Of a DNA stretch of 64,000 bases, positions 60,100-64,000 are shown in pieces. This DNA comes from Pontederia crassipes (Eukaryota > Streptophyta > Magnoliopsida > Commelinales > Pontederiaceae). The stretch lies in assembly GCA_030549335.1 (NCBI GenBank), contig CM060190.1, positions 63,440,118-63,504,117 of the forward strand. Reading direction: 5' to 3'. A program made the position numbers and the translations under genes. Below the pieces are notes generated by a model, which did no database searches, was not told the DNA's origin, and saw only the letters and a list, made by a program, of their open reading frames with translations. Positions within the stretch are counted from its first letter, which is position 1; each line of letters opens with the position of its first letter.

Positions 60100-63000
60100 A
60101 GATTATATGTTGGAATTGTCGGAGAGCCGGACGTAGCAAGGTCAAGGACCGGCTTGCTGACTTGATAAAACACAAGAAATCTGACATTATCGTGCTGGAA
60201 GAATCACACACTGATGAAGATAATTCAAGGCGAGTCATCAAGCGACTTGGACGTCAGTGGCATGGCCACTTCCGTGTTGGAAGCGGCGCCTCTGGCATAT
60301 CTTGGTTGCTTCGACAGGTCATGACATCCAGGTGACATCGATCCATGATAATGAGCAAACCCTGCACCTAGTAATATCTTATTTAGATTTTTCATTTTTA
60401 TTGACATGTGTCTATGCTAGTAACACTCCTCTTCTGAGAACGAATCTCCGAACGATCTTTCCTCCTTAAACAGGCATGACCTCCCCTGGGCAATTGTAGG
60501 TGATTTCAACTCTATCCTAACTCATGAAGATAAAAAAAGGAGGAGCCCCCTTCAAACTGACCAAATCAATACAAGCATTTAGATCTATGATAAACACCCA
60601 AGGGCTAATTGATGTCAGCCCTGAAAACTCACGTTTCACATGGTGCAATAACAGATTCCGGTAATGCTAGAATCTTGTGTAGGTTAGATCGTGTTTTATT
60701 AAATCACAATTGGATACAGAAATTCCCAAATCTGAAGTTAACCACCCTCACTCGCTCGGCTTCATATCACTCCTCGCTCCTACTCACAACTGTCCATAAA
60801 TAGTTTAGATCTAAGACCTTGAAATATGAGCACTTTTGGTTTGAACATAAAGAACCTAGAGACATTGTCAAAAAATGAATGGAACTCTCACAACAATCTT
60901 GACCAAAACTTAAATAATATAAAAAGGAAAACTCTATGCTAGAACAAAAATGACCTAGGTAGGCTAGAAGTGAAGGCCCAAGAGGCTCAGGAACTTATCC
61001 AGCAGTTAGAACATAAGGATAGTATTTTTTGCCTATCTGATATGGAATTTCTTACCCTAAGGGCCACATACAACAAGCACCTAGCATACCTTTGACAAAT
61101 AAGCATTAAATGGTAGAGTAAGTCTAAATCCAACTAGATTCATCAAGGGAATAAAAATATAAAATTTTTTCACATCTCTATAGTTATCAGATCCAAATCT
61201 AATTATATCTCATCCATTACTGACAATGATAATCAAACAATCACTGATGAAAAACTGATTAAGAATGCTTTCAGACAGCATTATATTGACCTATGGGGAT
61301 CTGAAAACACACCAAACTATCCTAGCTTGCCAAATTTACATAAGCTTTAGCACTGCTGGAGGTCACAGTTGATGGCCCCCATCACGGATAATGAGATCAA
61401 GGACAACCTATGGGGGCTGGACCTGGGTAAGGCCCCAGTGCCTGATGGTTTTATAGTAGAATTTTATAAAAACTATTGAGATATTGTGGGAAATGACATC
61501 TGTAGACATATTAAAACTGCTTTCACATGCAAAACATTGCCCACTAGCTAGTCTTTGACATCCATCATTTTCATCCCCAAGAAGGAACACCCAAATAAGG
61601 TCCATGATTATAGGCCAATATTATTATGCAATGTACTATATCGTATGGTTGCTAGAATCCTTTCTCAAAGACTTAAGCCTACCCTTGATCAGCTGATTGA
61701 TCCTGTGCAATATGCTTTTCTTACAAATAGATCAATACATGACAATGTCATGCTGGCACAGGAACTTGCACACACTATTTCCAAAGCTAGGAAAAAATTG
61801 TTGATGCTTAAAATAGACATGGAGAAAGTTTTCGATAGAGTATCTTGGTCTGCAATTGAAAACATCCTAACTGTTATGGGCTTTCCCTAGGAATTCATTG
61901 ATTGGGTCTTAATGTGCATCAAATCACCCATTTTCTCATGTCATATTAATGGAACTAGATCACAAGGCTTTACCACTCACAAAGGCATTAGGCAAGGGGA
62001 TCCTATCTCCTCCTATCTCTTTATCTTAGTTTCTCAAATCCTAACTTCCCTGATAAACAAGCATGTCAATAACAATACACTTATCCCTTACTCTTTACTT
62101 CACTATCAGTCATCTTATGTATGCAGATGATTTACTCTTATGCATAGCTGCTACCAAATCAAATTGTATAATGCTGAACAAAATTTTTAAAGAATATGAG
62201 GGTTTAACTAACCAAAGGATCAATTACTCTAAATCTGGAATCTTCTTTCCACCTAAGCTAGCACATAATAGGAAACAAAGTATCAAGAATATCTTAAAAT
62301 TCAATGTTGGAAACTACCCTTTTTCATATCTTGGGATGCAAATCTCCTACAAGTACATACCCAAAACACATCAATTTAAATTAATGGATAAAGTTACTAA
62401 AAGGGTTCTAGTTGGAAACAACAATTGTTAAACCAAGCTGGGAAATCTATATTAATTAACTCTGTCCTCACCTCATTACCCGCCTACACTCTAAGTGCCT
62501 CTTATATCTCTACTGGAGTAATAGATGTGATCGAAAGACATAGCCAGACATTCTTTTGGGATCCAGGTGGAGGCAAAAGAGGCACACATTTGATAAATTG
62601 GGAGTTAGTTCAACTGCCAAAAACTCATGGGGGAATGGGAATTAAAAATCTCAAGCTCATTAGACACTCCTTACTTGCGAAAAGAATCTTGGATCTATTA
62701 AATCAAAAAGATTCTCCTTGGGTCAAATTGGTTACTCACAAGTATGGTTCAATTCATCCATGGGCCTCTTTTCAATTAAAAACACATCCGCATGGAGTTG
62801 GAAAATCATCCTCCTCTCCCTTCAATCAATTCGCACAAGTTTCCAGAAGAAAATTGGAAATGGTAATTCTACTTATGTCTTTTTTGATCCATGGGTGTTT
62901 ACTATACCTCTTGCTTGGAAACCAACTTATATTAACATGGGCCCGTATTCTGATTCCTTAATGGTTTGCAACTTGATATCTAATAACAAATGGAATATTA

Positions 63001-64000
63001 CTTTGTTGTATGATCTTTTTAGCCCAATGCTTGTTGACTATATTTTGGTAATTTATTTACCTTTGGCTGTCAGTGATGATACATGGCTTTGGAGCTTGGA
63101 CACTAATGGGTGTGCCACTGCTAGATCTGTCTACAGGCATATTGCCAGCAACTCTTTACCGCATCCTGTGCATGGACGGCCCCCCTGGTGTAGATTATGA
63201 CAAGTTAATTGTCCCCCCAAAGTTAGAGTTTTTCTATGGAAACTATTATACAAGAAACTTCCTACTACTGATCTTATCGTGAGATTTAACCCCTCTATTG
63301 ATACTTCCTGTAAATTGTGTGGGCATAGTAATGAATCTGTTGATCACTTATTTTTCTCTTGTCCTTTCTCTATGCAATTCTAGTCCATGGCTCAAACTGA
63401 TCTTAACTTTCATTTTGCATTTCATTCATCTTGGCATGAGGGATCTTGGTTATTTGAGGGCCAGAATCTTATATTTAGTTCAAAATCAAAGCTAATATTC
63501 ATTATTGCTATGTGTTTTTTGGGAATTTGGTCTGCCCGAAATAATGCTTTCTTCAAATCCAGTGTGGCAACCGCTAGAATGGCTTGGCAAAGAGTGCTTG
63601 CAGATGTTCAGGAATGTGATATCAACCATATTTATGAGGCAATAAACCCCCATGGCCATCTTTCGGCCCGGTGGGAGCCCCCGGCTGTGGAGTGGATTAA
63701 ACTTAACACTGATGGATCCTATGTGGCCAGACATGACATCGGGGGCGCGGGGTTTGTCATTCGCGCTAACTGCTCATCTTTTTTGGGTGCAGGTGCAATC
63801 AGAAGGCATGGACACTCGGCGTTATATATGGAAGCTTGAGGACTTTTTGAAGGAATAAAGAGATGCATTGAAAGAGGTTACAGACGATTATCTATCGAGA
63901 CGGATTCCCAAATTCTTGTGCAAATCATCAGTGGCAACACCAGACATCATTGGCAAATTGGCGGCCTTATTGAAGATATTCCATATTTGCTTTCTACTTC
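60096..64000 (+). pseudogene. ORF2 of LINE 2 (endonuclease, RT, RNase H), partial
   Basis: Starts at the ATG in ATGA, overlapping the ORF1 stop. In order: AP-type endonuclease (MKIICWNCRRAGRSKVK; IVGDFNSIL near 60495), reverse transcriptase (DYRPILLCNVLYR near 61605, MEKVFDRVSW near 61820, GIRQGDPISS near 61985, YADDLLLC at 62120), the zinc motif CKLCGHSNESVDH near 63315, and RNase H (KLNTDGS near 63700, ETDSQILVQ near 63895). Breaks include a frame change near 60310 and a stop (TGA) inside RNase H at about 63838. The last part is outside the window. Confidence 0.85.

Larger units (their letters stand above)
58251..64000 (+). mobile_element. LINE 2: near full-length but decayed L1-type LINE, runs off the window
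   Basis: Contains both open reading frames of a plant L1-type element in order, described separately, and continues past the window end inside its RNase H domain. More than 5.7 kb is present. Several frame changes and stops make it inactive, but the protein motifs are well preserved, so it is younger or less worn than LINE 1. Same strand as LINE 1, about 5.2 kb downstream of its end. Confidence 0.88.

Overview
The window reads as nuclear DNA of a flowering plant. It holds spliced host genes with GT-AG introns, plant-only families (subfamily-I GATA factor, MED19, an uncharacterised plant family, a type-I MADS remnant), and plant retrotransposons (Tekay-like chromovirus, Copia, L1-type LINEs with a C-terminal RNase H, a TTG-tailed SINE). 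GC-rich exons in AT-rich spacers and the protein look favour a monocot, but the species cannot be fixed from this sequence.

Layout: 1-2.5 kb is AT-rich with a worn hAT-like repeat; 2.47-2.94 kb is a long-armed foldback MITE. 3.63-4.87 kb (minus) is a two-exon GATA zinc-finger gene with a 5'UTR intron and a C29(CT)14 tract upstream. 6.94-16.55 kb is a very young Ty3/gypsy (Tekay/Del) element with 2.36-kb LTRs and a perfect 5-bp target duplication. 17-22.5 kb is a transposon graveyard: a LINE RNase H scrap, a GC-rich hairpin, one copy of an apparently unnamed non-autonomous family (here 'family A') and a small MITE. 23.2-26.1 kb carries a MED19 gene that ends early in its lysine-rich tail, with matching remnants just downstream. 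28.6-34.4 kb carries a four-exon gene of an uncharacterised plant family; its 4.3-kb third intron holds a SINE, a LINE scrap and further repeats. 38.2-42.3 kb is an old, broken Copia element with a second family-A copy nested inside. 43.4-43.8 kb is a short, diverged M-gamma-like MADS reading frame. 45.9 kb has a perfect 38-bp inverted repeat next to an (AT)n run. 47.3-47.7 kb (minus) is a small GC-rich hypothetical frame. 48.9-53.0 kb and 58.2-64.0 kb are two decayed L1-type LINEs on the plus strand; the second runs off the window. Between them lie a 2.7-kb solo LTR related in layout to the Tekay LTR and a 380-bp hAT-like element.

The supported host genes encode nuclear proteins: a DNA-binding transcription factor, a Mediator subunit and probably a nuclear protein of unknown role. 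Nothing suggests they form one pathway. No bacterial-style operon, CRISPR array, rRNA or tRNA gene was seen. The least-described items are the uncharacterised gene with its internal duplication, the truncated MED19 tail, the motif arrays in the two LTRs, and family A. All coordinates of splice sites and element ends were read by eye.
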